Below are positions 8,374-15,361 of a DNA stretch of 25,839 bases, in pieces. Source of the stretch: a virus. How positions within the stretch are numbered: position 1 is the first letter of the stretch; each line of letters starts with the position of its first letter. Below the pieces are notes generated by a model. The model made no database searches and was not told the origin of the DNA. It worked only from the letters and a program-made list of their open reading frames with translations. The stretch spans positions 1-25,839 of the IMG/VR virus record IMGVR_UViG_3300006735_000212. One strand, written 5' to 3'. The position numbers and the translations under genes are program-made.

Positions 8374-8577
8374 ATGAGCAGTGTAAAAATAGTTAGTGGT
8401 CCGGGAGCGGACGCGCCTGCGCCGCAAAACTACGCCGACATAAAAGGCCAAGGTAAAATACCTTATGCTGAAATTAAAGAAGAGGCTACGCCAAACACCG
8501 CTAAGGGTATTATGATAAAGGGCAAAAAACGTGGTATGGGTGACGCTGAAAGAGGCGGTAGTTTTAGGAGTTGTTAG
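8374..8577 (+). CDS. Small conserved phage protein, RGMGxAERGGxF type
   Basis: 67 residues starting one base after the portal stop, with GAGG 7 to 10 bases upstream of the ATG. The N-terminal half is Ala/Pro-rich and the C-terminal end reads KGKKRGMGDAERGGSFRSC. I recognise this Gly/Arg-rich ending from small proteins coded directly after portal genes in marine phages, but know no function. The position suggests a minor structural or head-assembly role, which is inference. Confidence 0.75.
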   Translation: MSSVKIVSGPGADAPAPQNYADIKGQGKIPYAEIKEEATPNTAKGIMIKGKKRGMGDAERGGSFRSC

Positions 8578-8721
8578 ATGCCTTTAAAAGGAGGTTCTGG
8601 TGACAAGGTCATCAGTGAGAACATTAAAAAACTAATGTCTGAAGGTTACCCGCAAAAACAAGCCGTAGCGATTGCATTAAGTAAGGCGAATAACAGTGAC
8701 CCCAAAAAAACTCGATCCTGA
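8578..8721 (+). CDS. Short conserved protein, [20 protein letters not shown] type
   Basis: 47 residues. The ATG at 8578 directly follows the previous stop codon and has TAGGAG at a good distance. The core [20 protein letters not shown] is a compact helix-turn-helix-shaped pattern that I have seen repeatedly as a stand-alone small phage protein. No function is known to me. Its end overlaps the next gene by 26 bases in another frame, which argues for translational coupling. Confidence 0.75.
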   Translation: MPLKGGSGDKVISENIKKLMSEGYPQKQAVAIALSKANNSDPKKTRS

Positions 8722-9016
8722 AAGTATTTATAACAAATACGATATAAATCACGATGGTACGGTCAGTGATGAAGAAATGGCTCGTAACAAAGAGTTACTG
8801 GAGCTAGAGCTACAGGAACAAAAGTCAGAAACACAGAAACAGATGGCGTGGGTAGCTATGCTTTCTATGATAGTAGGAACTGTTTTTTTGTATACGCCGT
8901 TGATAAAAGAAACCAGAGTAGCTGCATTAAGCGATTTACTAGGGCTATTTTACATTGCTCAAGCGGGTGTAGTTGGCGCGTATATGGGCGTTACAGCTTG
9001 GATGAGTAGAAAATGA
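8696..9016 (+). CDS. Membrane protein with canonical EF-hand loop
   Basis: 106 residues from a GTG start inside the end of the preceding gene. Residues 16-27 form a complete 12-position EF-hand calcium loop: D16, N18, D20, G21, V23 in the hydrophobic slot, S24 and E27. A charged helix follows, then two hydrophobic segments (about 49-70 and 79-103). The predicted architecture is one cytoplasmic calcium-binding loop plus a two-helix membrane hairpin. It sits in the small-gene cluster upstream of the holin-like protein and endolysin, so a role in lysis or membrane sensing is possible but unproven. A single EF-hand would normally need a partner, for example through a dimer. Confidence 0.75.
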   Translation: MTPKKLDPESIYNKYDINHDGTVSDEEMARNKELLELELQEQKSETQKQMAWVAMLSMIVGTVFLYTPLIKETRVAALSDLLGLFYIAQAGVVGAYMGVTAWMSRK

Positions 9017-9171
9017 ACGGTGTTTCAAGCGTATCTAATCGGCCCCCGCCTCCTTTAGTTAACGAACCGCCTAGAAAAACAGAAGAACAAAAAGAGACTG
9101 TTTCGGTTAAAGACACAAACAAAGAATTAGCTATTAAACAACTAAACCGAGCAATAGATAAATTAGTTTAG
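9013..9171 (+). CDS. Small hypothetical protein (proline-rich N-terminus)
   Basis: 52 residues, starting by ATGA overlap with the EF-hand gene. The N-terminus contains RPPPPLVNEPP and the C-terminus is helical, ending KELAIKQLNRAIDKLV. The layout faintly resembles FlaG-type proteins, but that is not a firm match. No ribosome-binding site of its own is evident, so translation is probably coupled. The tight overlap, the clean stop and the strong TAGGAG site of the next gene directly behind it support it as real. Confidence 0.6.
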   Translation: MNGVSSVSNRPPPPLVNEPPRKTEEQKETVSVKDTNKELAIKQLNRAIDKLV

Positions 9172-9179
9172 GAGTTAAA

Positions 9180-9362
9180 ATGCCCCCTAAAACAAAAAAA
9201 ACTAAATCTAAGTCTAAATCGCCAAAACCGACTAATCCGGCGTTGTATTCAAGGGTTAAAGCAGAAGCCAAACGTAAATTTGACGTGTACCCAAGTGCTT
9301 ATGCAAATGCTTGGTTAGTCAGGACCTACAAGAAACGTGGTGGAGGTTATCGAAGTGGCTAG
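9180..9362 (+). CDS. Small basic protein, YPSAYANAWLVRTYKKRGGGY type
   Basis: 60 residues with 17 Lys/Arg and only two acidic residues. The lysine-rich leader TKKTKSKSKSPK is followed by LYSRVKAEAKRKFDVYPSAY and AWLVRTYKKRGGGY. I recognise the second half as a small conserved module of phages and large DNA viruses, possibly the DUF5872 group; the label is from memory and needs checking. TAGGAG lies 6 bases before the ATG. The C-terminal coding end holds the ribosome-binding site of the next gene, so the two are probably co-translated. A nucleic-acid-binding or packaged role is plausible from charge alone. Confidence 0.8.
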   Translation: MPPKTKKTKSKSKSPKPTNPALYSRVKAEAKRKFDVYPSAYANAWLVRTYKKRGGGYRSG

Positions 9363-9636
9363 GTCTAGCGGGGGTCTTACCAAATGGTTTAAAGAAGATT
9401 GGGTGGATCTAGGCCGTAAAAAGAAAGACGGAAGCTATGCTAAATGTGGACGTAAAAAAGCGTCAAAAAGCAGCAAGGGTTACCCAAAGTGTGTGCCTAG
9501 AGCAAAAGCCGCTAGTATGACTGCGGCGCAAAAGAAAAGCGCGGTAACAAGAAAACGCGCTAAACCACAAGGTGTAGGTGGTAAGCCTACACGAGTAACT
9601 ACGATAGCTAAAAAGAAAAAAACAAGGAGATCATAA
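9355..9636 (+). CDS. Basic protein, WFKEDWVDL / YPKCVP type
   Basis: 93 residues from a GTG at 9355 that has GGAGG 8 bases upstream. The same frame is open to a GTG at 9337, but that one lacks a binding site. Residues 1-50 carry SGGLTKWFKEDWVDLGRKKK, then CGRKKA and GYPKCVP, including two conserved cysteines. The rest is KRAKP / KKKKTRR-rich. About 30 of 93 residues are Lys/Arg, against four acidic. The WFKExW...CGR...YPxC pattern also occurs in small proteins of giant viruses and other phages. A zinc- or DNA-binding role is only a guess. It overlaps the previous gene by 8 bases and the next by 1 base (TAATG). Confidence 0.78.
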   Translation: MARSSGGLTKWFKEDWVDLGRKKKDGSYAKCGRKKASKSSKGYPKCVPRAKAASMTAAQKKSAVTRKRAKPQGVGGKPTRVTTIAKKKKTRRS

Positions 9637-10010
9637 TGTTAGGATTTCTTGGTCCGATAGCTAATCTAGCCAACACGTTTGTAGAGGGTCGTGTAGAAAA
9701 AACTAAAGCGGTAGCTAAAGCAAAAGTAGCAAGAGCAGAAGCCGAAGCAGAAGTTATGAAGGTAGCGGCTACTCACGAAGCCGGCTGGGAAAAAATTATG
9801 GCCGAAGCTAGTCAAGATAGCTGGAAAGACGAAGCATGGACTATTCTGTTTATAGCTATTATTGCAGCTTCTTTTATACCCTGGTGCCGACCCTACATTG
9901 CAGAGGGGTTTGCTGCGTTAGAAACAGCCCCTGATTGGTTCACTTACGCTATGTATGCTTCGATTGCGGCTAGTTTCGGTATTCGTGGTATTAAAGGGTT
10001 TAAAAAATAA
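9636..10010 (+). CDS. Two-helix membrane protein, probable holin
   Basis: 124 residues. An amphipathic, charged Ala/Glu/Lys coiled-coil region (about 18-60) is followed by SWKDEAWTILF and two membrane segments (about 67-83 and 101-116), with a basic C-terminus GIKGFKK. I know the form 'SWKDExxT ... FIP ... GFxALExxPDW ... AASFGxR' from phage proteins usually annotated as holin or lysis-associated. It lies one gene before the endolysin, which supports a role in membrane permeabilisation at lysis. Because it has a long soluble N-terminal helix, a spanin or membrane-anchor role is an alternative. The start overlaps the previous stop by one base and a GGAG lies just before. Confidence 0.65.
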   Translation: MLGFLGPIANLANTFVEGRVEKTKAVAKAKVARAEAEAEVMKVAATHEAGWEKIMAEASQDSWKDEAWTILFIAIIAASFIPWCRPYIAEGFAALETAPDWFTYAMYASIAASFGIRGIKGFKK

Positions 10011-10309
10011 TGGCAGAAAGAAAAACAAAAGCTATTCCTAAAACCACAAAAGGTAAGGGCGCTAATTATCGTCCTACTAAATCTGGGGCAGGAATGACTA
10101 AAAAAGGTGTAAAAGCTTACCGTAAAGCTAATCCCGGTTCTAAATTAAAAACAGCGGTAACCGGCAAAGTTAAACCGGGAAGTAAAGCGGCAAAACGTAG
10201 AAAATCGTATTGCGCCCGTAGTTTAGGTCAATTAAAGCGTAGTTCGGCTAAAACCAGAAATAACCCCAACTCAAGAATAAGACAAGCTCGAAGAAGGTGG
10301 AAATGTTAG
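10010..10309 (+). CDS. Highly basic protein, DUF6321-like
   Basis: 99 residues, 33 of them Lys/Arg and one acidic. The conserved core runs GAGMTKKGVKAYRKANPGSK, then LKTAVTGKVKPGSKAAKRRK, then SYCAR, and the end reads NPNSRIRQARRRWKC. This pattern I know as DUF6321, found in phages (including cyanophages) and bacteria, without an established function. The extreme charge suggests nucleic-acid contact, possibly as a packaged protein. The ATG overlaps the previous stop by one base; the end overlaps the endolysin start. Confidence 0.85.
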   Translation: MAERKTKAIPKTTKGKGANYRPTKSGAGMTKKGVKAYRKANPGSKLKTAVTGKVKPGSKAAKRRKSYCARSLGQLKRSSAKTRNNPNSRIRQARRRWKC

Positions 10310-10827
10310 AAAATTTTGTGTCAAGCTTAGAAGCAGTGTTAAAACATGAAGGGGGTTACGTAAATCACCCGGACGATCCCGGTGGACGAACTAATATGGG
10401 GATTACACAAGCTGTGTATGAAAAGTATTTAGGTCGCAAAGTAACCGAACAAGAAATGAAAGACATGAAAACAGGTGATGTTCGCATTATTTACAAAGAA
10501 AATTATTGGGATAAAGTAAAAGGCGATGATTTACCTGCGGGAATAGATTTTTGTGTGTTTGATTGGGCGGTAAACTCAGGGGTTTCTCGTGCTAGCAAAG
10601 CTTTACAAAAAGTAGTAGGAGCCGTTGCAGACGGTGTAATAGGCCCTAATACCCTTAAAGAAGTTAATTCAGCCGACGCGCAAGTAGTTATTGAACAATT
10701 AACGGATGCGCGAGAAGATTTTTATAAAAGATTGTCTACTTTTGACACTTTTGGAAAAGGTTGGCTTAGTAGAAACGAAAAAACCGCCGTGTTTTCTTTA
10801 GAAATGAATCAAAAAGGGGTGGTGTAA
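10303..10827 (+). CDS. Endolysin, glycoside hydrolase family 108 (N-acetylmuramidase-like)
   Basis: 174 residues. It degrades the peptidoglycan glycan strand so that progeny can leave the cell. The N-terminus carries the GH108 signature LKHEGGYVNHPDDPGGRTNMGIT, with the catalytic glutamate at residue 16. The YKENYWDKVKGDDLPAG segment follows, and then the FDWAVNSG...ADGVIGPNTL region that belongs to the family's C-terminal peptidoglycan-binding part. The ATG at 10303 has AAGG about 5 bases upstream and is preferred over a GTG at 10297. It overlaps the preceding gene by 7 bases. No signal peptide is seen, so release depends on a holin, most likely the protein at 9636-10010. Confidence 0.93.
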   Translation: MLENFVSSLEAVLKHEGGYVNHPDDPGGRTNMGITQAVYEKYLGRKVTEQEMKDMKTGDVRIIYKENYWDKVKGDDLPAGIDFCVFDWAVNSGVSRASKALQKVVGAVADGVIGPNTLKEVNSADAQVVIEQLTDAREDFYKRLSTFDTFGKGWLSRNEKTAVFSLEMNQKGVV

Positions 10828-10856
10828 TCGAATAATATTCTATATATTGCATAATT

Positions 10857-11054
10857 ATGGATTATATTCTATTAACCCAGCATATACAGAAAACAATAAA
10901 AGAAAGAAAGTCGATTATTTTAAGTGTTCTGGAAAACAACGGTATTAAAAATATGGAACAATACCGGGAATTGATGGGTGAACTGAACGGTTTAAATTAT
11001 ATTTCACAGGAACTCACGGGCCTGCTAGAAAAACAGGAGCTTTTAGATGAATGA
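10857..11054 (+). CDS. Small helical hypothetical protein before groES
   Basis: 65 residues, mostly helical and coiled-coil-like (TIKERKSIILSVLENN, then ELMGELNGLNYISQELTG). No family is recognised, although short coiled-coil proteins of this size are common at this position in phage head modules. The 29 bases before its ATG are very A+T rich (TATATATTGCATAATTATGG-like) and hold no ribosome-binding site, so a promoter and a weak or leaderless start are possible. It overlaps the GroES-like gene by 8 bases in another frame. Confidence 0.65.
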   Translation: MDYILLTQHIQKTIKERKSIILSVLENNGIKNMEQYRELMGELNGLNYISQELTGLLEKQELLDE

Positions 11055-11466
11055 TACAGTTACTTCTATAAACGAGTCGTATATAGACAAAGATAAACGG
11101 GTTTTAGACCCTTCTTTGTTAGATAAATCACTTATTGAAAGAATGCCGCAGCCTACAGGTTGGAGAATGTTGATTTTACCGTATAGAGGTAAAGCAACAA
11201 CCGAAGGTGGCATACATATTCCAAATCAGGTTCTTGACGACGGTCAAATACAAACTGTTGTCGGGTATATTCTAAGACAAGGCCCCTTAGCCTATAAAGA
11301 TACGGAAAAATTTCCAGATGGACCGTGGTGCGTGGAAAAAGACTGGGTTATTTTTCCTCGTTATGCTGGTTCTAGGTTTCGTATTGAAGGTGGCGAAGTC
11401 CGAATTATAAACGACGACGAGGTTTTAGCTACTATAGCGGACCCTGATGATATCTTATCTTTTTAA
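11047..11466 (+). CDS. GroES-like co-chaperonin (Cpn10 family)
   Basis: 139 residues, longer than bacterial GroES (about 97) because of a 37-residue N-terminal extension. The Cpn10 fold is visible: GWRMLILPYRGKATTEGG (38-55) corresponds to the first strand plus mobile loop, with GGIHIP (54-59) in place of the GGIVL that contacts GroEL. QTVVGYILRQGP (69-80) matches the conserved VVAVGxG region, DWVIFPRYAGSRFRIEGGEV (99-118) matches the VLF..Y.G strand, and INDDEVLATI (121-130) the DDILA end. Phage T4 gp31 is the precedent: it caps host GroEL to fold the major capsid protein. Lying directly upstream of scaffold and capsid genes, this protein probably does the same. AGGAG lies 8 bases before the ATG. 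Confidence 0.85.
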   Translation: MNDTVTSINESYIDKDKRVLDPSLLDKSLIERMPQPTGWRMLILPYRGKATTEGGIHIPNQVLDDGQIQTVVGYILRQGPLAYKDTEKFPDGPWCVEKDWVIFPRYAGSRFRIEGGEVRIINDDEVLATIADPDDILSF

Positions 11467-11480
11467 GAGGTTTATACACG

Positions 11481-12404
11481 ATGGAAAATACTGAAAACGA
11501 ACAACAAACGTTGGATTTAGAGGACGTTGATGAAGTTGTTGTAGAGGAAACAGCCGAACAACAAACAACGGTTGAGCCGGAACAGGAATCAGAGCAACAA
11601 GAATACAGCACGTCTGTACAAAAAAGAATCAATAAACTTACACATAAGTTGCGAGAAGCAGAGCGTCAACGTGATGAGTCTATTAACTATGCAAAAGGCA
11701 TTATTGATGAAAATACGCAAATAAAAGCTAGAATAGACGAATTAGACCGTGGTTATGTAGAAGAATACGGTGGCCGCGTAGATGCTGAAGAAAAGCAGGT
11801 TGAAGATGAGTTACGTAGAGCGGTAGAAATAAGTGATACAGACGGCACTATAAAAGCTCAAAAACGATTGACAGAGATAGCTGTTGCAAAAGATAAAGTT
11901 CGTCAAGCTAAACTTGCTCAGGAAAGGCAAGAACAGCTTGTACAACAACAAGCGCAGCAACCCGTTCCACAACAACAACAAGCACCTCAACAACCGGACC
12001 CGATGGCGCAAGAATGGGCCGCCAGACCCGACAACGCTTGGTTTGGACAGGATGAGGCTATGACTTTCGCTACTTTTGGTATACATAAAAAATTGGTGGA
12101 AGCAGAGGGTTATGACCCTAGAACAAAAGAATACTATGACGAAGTAGATCGACGGTTACGTCAAACTTTTCCGAATAAATTTGACACATCCGACGTAAGT
12201 GTAGAAAATACAAGTAATAACGAGCCTAGCCGACGTAACGTTCAGACGGTGGCTGGAAACTCTCGCACATCAAATACTGGACGCTCAACAAAAGTCCGGC
12301 TGACCTCCTCCCAAAAGGCTCTGGCTGAAAAGCTAGGGGTTCCTTTAGAGGAATACGCTAAAAACGTCTTAAAACTCGAAAGAGAAAGACGTGCAAATTC
12401 GTGA
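11481..12404 (+). CDS. Scaffolding protein
   Basis: 307 residues, very acidic at the N-terminus and then a long helical, Glu/Lys/Arg-rich coiled coil (about 50-155). A Gln/Pro-rich linker follows (about 155-175), and then a C-terminal half with WAARPDNAWFGQDEAMTF, YDPRTKEYYDEVDRRLRQTFP and a basic end. This composition and layout are typical of phage head scaffolds, which line the procapsid interior and leave before DNA fills the head. Position between GroES and capsid genes supports it. AAGAGG precedes the ATG by about 10 bases. Confidence 0.85.
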   Translation: MENTENEQQTLDLEDVDEVVVEETAEQQTTVEPEQESEQQEYSTSVQKRINKLTHKLREAERQRDESINYAKGIIDENTQIKARIDELDRGYVEEYGGRVDAEEKQVEDELRRAVEISDTDGTIKAQKRLTEIAVAKDKVRQAKLAQERQEQLVQQQAQQPVPQQQQAPQQPDPMAQEWAARPDNAWFGQDEAMTFATFGIHKKLVEAEGYDPRTKEYYDEVDRRLRQTFPNKFDTSDVSVENTSNNEPSRRNVQTVAGNSRTSNTGRSTKVRLTSSQKALAEKLGVPLEEYAKNVLKLERERRANS

Positions 12405-12414
12405 AGGAGGAATT

Positions 12415-12915
12415 ATGAGTAACGAAGAAAATAAGAGTGGACTTCAAGGCTTGAATAGAACTCCTCGCGCAAAAAATACGAGAGAGAAAACGGCGAAAAG
12501 AAAACCGTGGACTCCTCCTCAACAATTAGACGCACCGCCTGCCCCAGAGGGTTTTAAACATCGGTGGATACGCGCTGAAGTGCGTGGTCAAGAAGACCGC
12601 CAAAACATTTCGGCAAGACTTCGTGAAGGCTACGAGTTAGTCCGACGCGATGAGTATCCTGATTTTGAAGCTCCCGTTGCTGATTCAGGTCAATTTGAAG
12701 GTGTATTTGCTGTTGGGGGACTAGTTCTTGCAAGGATACCGTTGGAAACAGTAGACGAACGTAATTCTTATTACGCCAGCAAACATGCTGATCAAATTGA
12801 GGCTATTGACCACGATCTTCTGCGTGAGAACGCACATCCGACGATGACGATAGGGAAACCTGAGCGTCAATCTCGTGTAACTTTTGGTGGTGGATCGACT
12901 CAACGCGAGTCGTGA
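12415..12915 (+). CDS. Conserved head-module protein between scaffold and capsid
   Basis: 166 residues from the ATG at 12415, chosen because AAGGAGG lies at 12404-12410. The frame is open further upstream to 12391, but without a binding site. A basic, disordered N-terminus (RTPRAKNTREKTAKRKPWTP) precedes a compact region with GFKHRWIRAEVRGQEDRQN and ISARLREGYELVRRDEYPDF, and then GGLVLARIPLETVDERNSYY. I know this RW(I)R...LREGxExV pattern from proteins coded next to phage scaffolds and capsids. The function is not established; a head-assembly accessory or minor capsid role is inferred. Confidence 0.75.
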   Translation: MSNEENKSGLQGLNRTPRAKNTREKTAKRKPWTPPQQLDAPPAPEGFKHRWIRAEVRGQEDRQNISARLREGYELVRRDEYPDFEAPVADSGQFEGVFAVGGLVLARIPLETVDERNSYYASKHADQIEAIDHDLLRENAHPTMTIGKPERQSRVTFGGGSTQRES

Positions 12916-12947
12916 GGCTTTAATTAGGATATTAGAGGACTAAAAAT

Positions 12948-13598
12948 ATGGCAAACCAAGAAACTGCCTACGGTCTTCGTCCTATAGGACTAGTTGGAAG
13001 CGCAGTAAACTCTACTGGGGTAACTCAGTATGAAATTGCTACAGACGATACTAATGCAATCTACCAATATGAAATTGTAGTTCCTTTAGCTACAGGTTTT
13101 ATTGGTCAAGCAGCAGATACGGCTGGTGGCACAACTGCCTCCTTGGGCGTTCTTATGGGCGTAGAATATGTAGATTCTAGTCTAGGGAAACCTAGATTTT
13201 CTAACTATTGGCCGGGATCAAACAACGTAAGTGTTGACACGAATCATCCTGTCAAGGCTTTTGTTGCTGATAACCCTAACCAGCTATTTCAAGTAGCTAG
13301 TGATGCGTCGTTAACTAGTAAAGCAACCGCACAAGCGGCTGTTTTTGCTAACGCAACGTTGGGAACTTCAGCACGTTCTGGTTCTACCAATACAGGCCGT
13401 TCAAGTTCGGCTCTTAGTGTTTCATCTATTGCTACTACAGCGACTCTAGGGTTGCGTATTGTAGGTATTCAGGATGACGAAGCTAATAGCGACTATACAG
13501 CAGCGGGTATTCCGTTGATTGTACGCTTGAACGCACATTTTAACGCTACTACGTCACGGTACGATTCACAGACTACCGCGACTAGTACAGGCATTTAA
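12948..13598 (+). CDS. Probable head decoration or capsid-associated protein
   Basis: 216 residues, no membrane segment, rich in Ala, Thr, Ser and Gly with alternating beta-type sequence. It begins ANQETAYGLRPIGLVGSAVN, an opening I recognise from virion proteins coded just before the major capsid gene. The middle contains a low-complexity Ser/Thr/Gly stretch (about 139-162) that may be an exposed loop. Position directly before the capsid gene suggests a decoration protein that binds the outer shell, but a minor capsid role is equally possible. GAGG lies about 11 bases before the ATG. Confidence 0.7.
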   Translation: MANQETAYGLRPIGLVGSAVNSTGVTQYEIATDDTNAIYQYEIVVPLATGFIGQAADTAGGTTASLGVLMGVEYVDSSLGKPRFSNYWPGSNNVSVDTNHPVKAFVADNPNQLFQVASDASLTSKATAQAAVFANATLGTSARSGSTNTGRSSSALSVSSIATTATLGLRIVGIQDDEANSDYTAAGIPLIVRLNAHFNATTSRYDSQTTATSTGI

Positions 13599-13611
13599 GG
13601 AGGGTTAGCAG

Positions 13612-14520
13612 ATGGCTATATCACGCGCTCAACTCGCTAAGGAGTTGGAACCCGGCCTTAACGCCTTGTTTGGGCTGGAATATGACCGATACGAAGCTGA
13701 ACACGCCGAAATATTCGACGAAGAAAGCTCTGATCGTGCATTTGAAGAAGAAGTAATGCTGAGTGGTTTTGGTACTGCTCCAGTAAAAAGTGAAGGCGGA
13801 GCGATTTCTTTTGATGACGCGCAGGAAACTTACACTGCTCGTTACACAATGGAAACGATTGCCCTTGCTTTTAGCATTACGGAAGAAGCAATCGAAGACA
13901 ACTTGTATGACAAGTTAGCTTCGCGGTACACCCGTGCTTTAGCTCGTTCAATGTCGCAAACAAAGCAAATTAAGGCTGCGGCAATTTTGAACAACGCTTT
14001 TACAGCAGGAGCTTCTGCTATTGGTGATGGCGTAGCACTATGTAGTGCTTCACATCCGTCACTAAGCGGAAACCAAAGCAACATCTTAAGCACAGCAGCG
14101 GATCTCAACGAGACTTCTTTGGAGTCTATGATGATCTCTATTGCTGGGTTCACAGATGAAAGAGGGTTGAAGGTAGCAGTTCGTGGAATGAAACTACTTA
14201 TTCCTAAAGAACTTCAGTTCATTACTGAAAGAGTTCTAAACTCTACCCTTCGTTCCGGTACTGCGGACAACGACATTAACGCTATGAAGAGCATGGGTAT
14301 GCTTCCAGAAGGTGCGGTGGTAAACCACTTCCTCACCGACACGGATGCTTACTTTGTTAAGACCGATGCTCCAAATGGCTTCAAGTTGTTTAACAGGACC
14401 CCAATTCGCACCGCTATGGAAGGTGACTTCGACACAGGCAACATGAGATTTAAAGCTCGTGAAAGATATGCCTTCGGAGTTTCTGACTGGCGCTGTGTTT
14501 TCGGAACACCTGGAGCTTAG
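13612..14520 (+). CDS. Major capsid protein (Mu gpT-like, HK97 fold expected)
   Basis: 302 residues. The family features are an N-terminal helix region (LAKELEPGLNALFGLEYDRY), the E-loop zone around FGTAPVKSEGGAISFDDAQE, and a spine helix EEAIEDNLYDKLASRYTRAL. The segment ILNNAFTAGASAIGDGVALC followed by SASHPSLSGNQSNIL and DLNETSLESM is characteristic of the Mu gpT-type head subunit. The C-terminus has the IRTAMEGDFDTGNMRFKARE strand and YAFGVSDWRCVFG. AAGGAGGG lies before the ATG, one of the strongest binding sites in the window, as expected for the most abundant virion protein, and a terminator hairpin follows the stop. Assignment is secure. Confidence 0.93.
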   Translation: MAISRAQLAKELEPGLNALFGLEYDRYEAEHAEIFDEESSDRAFEEEVMLSGFGTAPVKSEGGAISFDDAQETYTARYTMETIALAFSITEEAIEDNLYDKLASRYTRALARSMSQTKQIKAAAILNNAFTAGASAIGDGVALCSASHPSLSGNQSNILSTAADLNETSLESMMISIAGFTDERGLKVAVRGMKLLIPKELQFITERVLNSTLRSGTADNDINAMKSMGMLPEGAVVNHFLTDTDAYFVKTDAPNGFKLFNRTPIRTAMEGDFDTGNMRFKARERYAFGVSDWRCVFGTPGA

Positions 14521-14525
14521 TATAA

Positions 14526-14543
14526 GGGGGCCTTTTGGCCCCC
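14526..14543 (+). terminator. Terminator-type hairpin after the major capsid gene
   Basis: A perfect 7-bp G/C stem, GGGGGCC and GGCCCCC, closes a TTTT loop 6 bases after the capsid stop codon. The downstream sequence AACTTTAACT is only weakly T-rich, so termination may be partial. The usual reason for such a hairpin here is to lower expression of the following tail genes relative to capsid, or to protect the 3' end of the capsid message. Confidence 0.75.
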
Positions 14544-14564
14544 AACTTTAACTGGGAATAATTA

Positions 14565-14623
14565 GCCCTAGCGACTGACCCAGCAGACGCTTACCAAGAC
14601 TCTAGGGCGAAACCTTTGGTAAG
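14565..14623 (+). promoter_or_regulatory. Interleaved inverted repeats, possible RNA pseudoknot over a ribosome-binding site
   Basis: Two perfect inverted repeats cross each other. Repeat A pairs 14565-14571 (GCCCTAG) with 14602-14608 (CTAGGGC). Repeat B pairs 14590-14597 (CTTACCAA) with 14616-14623 (TTGGTAAG). The order A, B, A', B' is that of an H-type pseudoknot, or of two mutually exclusive stems. The last three bases of B' are the first three of the AAGGAGG site (14621-14627) of the gene starting at 14635. Stem B would therefore partly hide the binding site. This suggests translational control of the next gene. I do not recognise a known riboswitch family here. Confidence 0.5.
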
Positions 14624-14634
14624 GAGGAATTACA

Positions 14635-15351
14635 ATGGCAGTTCATTTTACTGGCCCTATTCTACACGCAGGTAAAGACGGCAACAGACAATGGTTTGAA
14701 AACCTTCCTGCTTCTCAAAACCCAGATTATCTTACTTATATGGACGATTTTACTGGGATTGCTTTAGATACAACTAATGACTGGACTCTTATAAAAGACA
14801 GTTCAGCTACGGCTGCATTAGGTGCAGACGCTGAAAACGGTACATTAGTTCTAACTTCGCAAGCTACTACAGACAATGACGGAGCTTCTGTACAAGGTAA
14901 CGAAATTTTTGCCGTATCTTCTGGACGTGACATTTGGTTTGAAACCAAGTTGTTTGTTACAGATGCAGAAGGCGATGCGATGGATGTTTGTGTTGGCCTA
15001 ACTGTAAACTTTGCAACTAACCCAGAAGCTATGCTGACGGCTGCTGACCGAATTGTTTTTCAGGTAGATGATGGCGATAGCAATATTGATTGTGTTACTG
15101 AAAAAGATGGCACAGCAACCACTACTGATTCTGGCGTAGACATTGCAAGTGGTACGTATGTAACGCTTGGTTTTCATGTAAAAAGCACAGGAAGTGTAGA
15201 GTTTTTTGTAAACAGAAATAAAGTAGCTACACATACAGCCAATATTCCTGATGATGAAAATCTTGCTATAGGTGCAATGGAACTTTCTGGTTCAGCTACC
15301 GGAACTAAGTCAATGACTATTGACTATCTGCTTGCTTCTCAAAACAGATAA
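14635..15351 (+). CDS. Probable virion protein with lectin-like (jelly-roll) fold
   Basis: 238 residues, beta-rich and without membrane segments. The pattern YMDDFTGIALDTTNDWTLIK, a GTLVLTSQATTDNDG strand, FETKLFVTDAEGDAMDVCVG, GTYVTLGFHVKSTGSVEFFV and a closing MTIDYLLASQ resembles concanavalin-like sandwich domains seen in marine phage structural proteins. The gene has a strong AAGGAGG site and follows the capsid gene and its terminator, within a structured leader that may regulate it. A decoration or surface-binding role is inferred. Confidence 0.7.
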   Translation: MAVHFTGPILHAGKDGNRQWFENLPASQNPDYLTYMDDFTGIALDTTNDWTLIKDSSATAALGADAENGTLVLTSQATTDNDGASVQGNEIFAVSSGRDIWFETKLFVTDAEGDAMDVCVGLTVNFATNPEAMLTAADRIVFQVDDGDSNIDCVTEKDGTATTTDSGVDIASGTYVTLGFHVKSTGSVEFFVNRNKVATHTANIPDDENLAIGAMELSGSATGTKSMTIDYLLASQNR

Positions 15352-15361
15352 GGAGTAATCA

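Noticed and set aside
10828-10856. Promoter in the A+T-rich gap before the groES block
   Set aside because: The sequence is A+T rich but I cannot place -35 and -10 boxes with acceptable spacing, so I do not list it as a feature.
14565-14634. Glutamine-II (downstream-peptide) or another known riboswitch
   Set aside because: The pseudoknot order is suggestive, but the conserved sequence blocks I remember for those families are not present.
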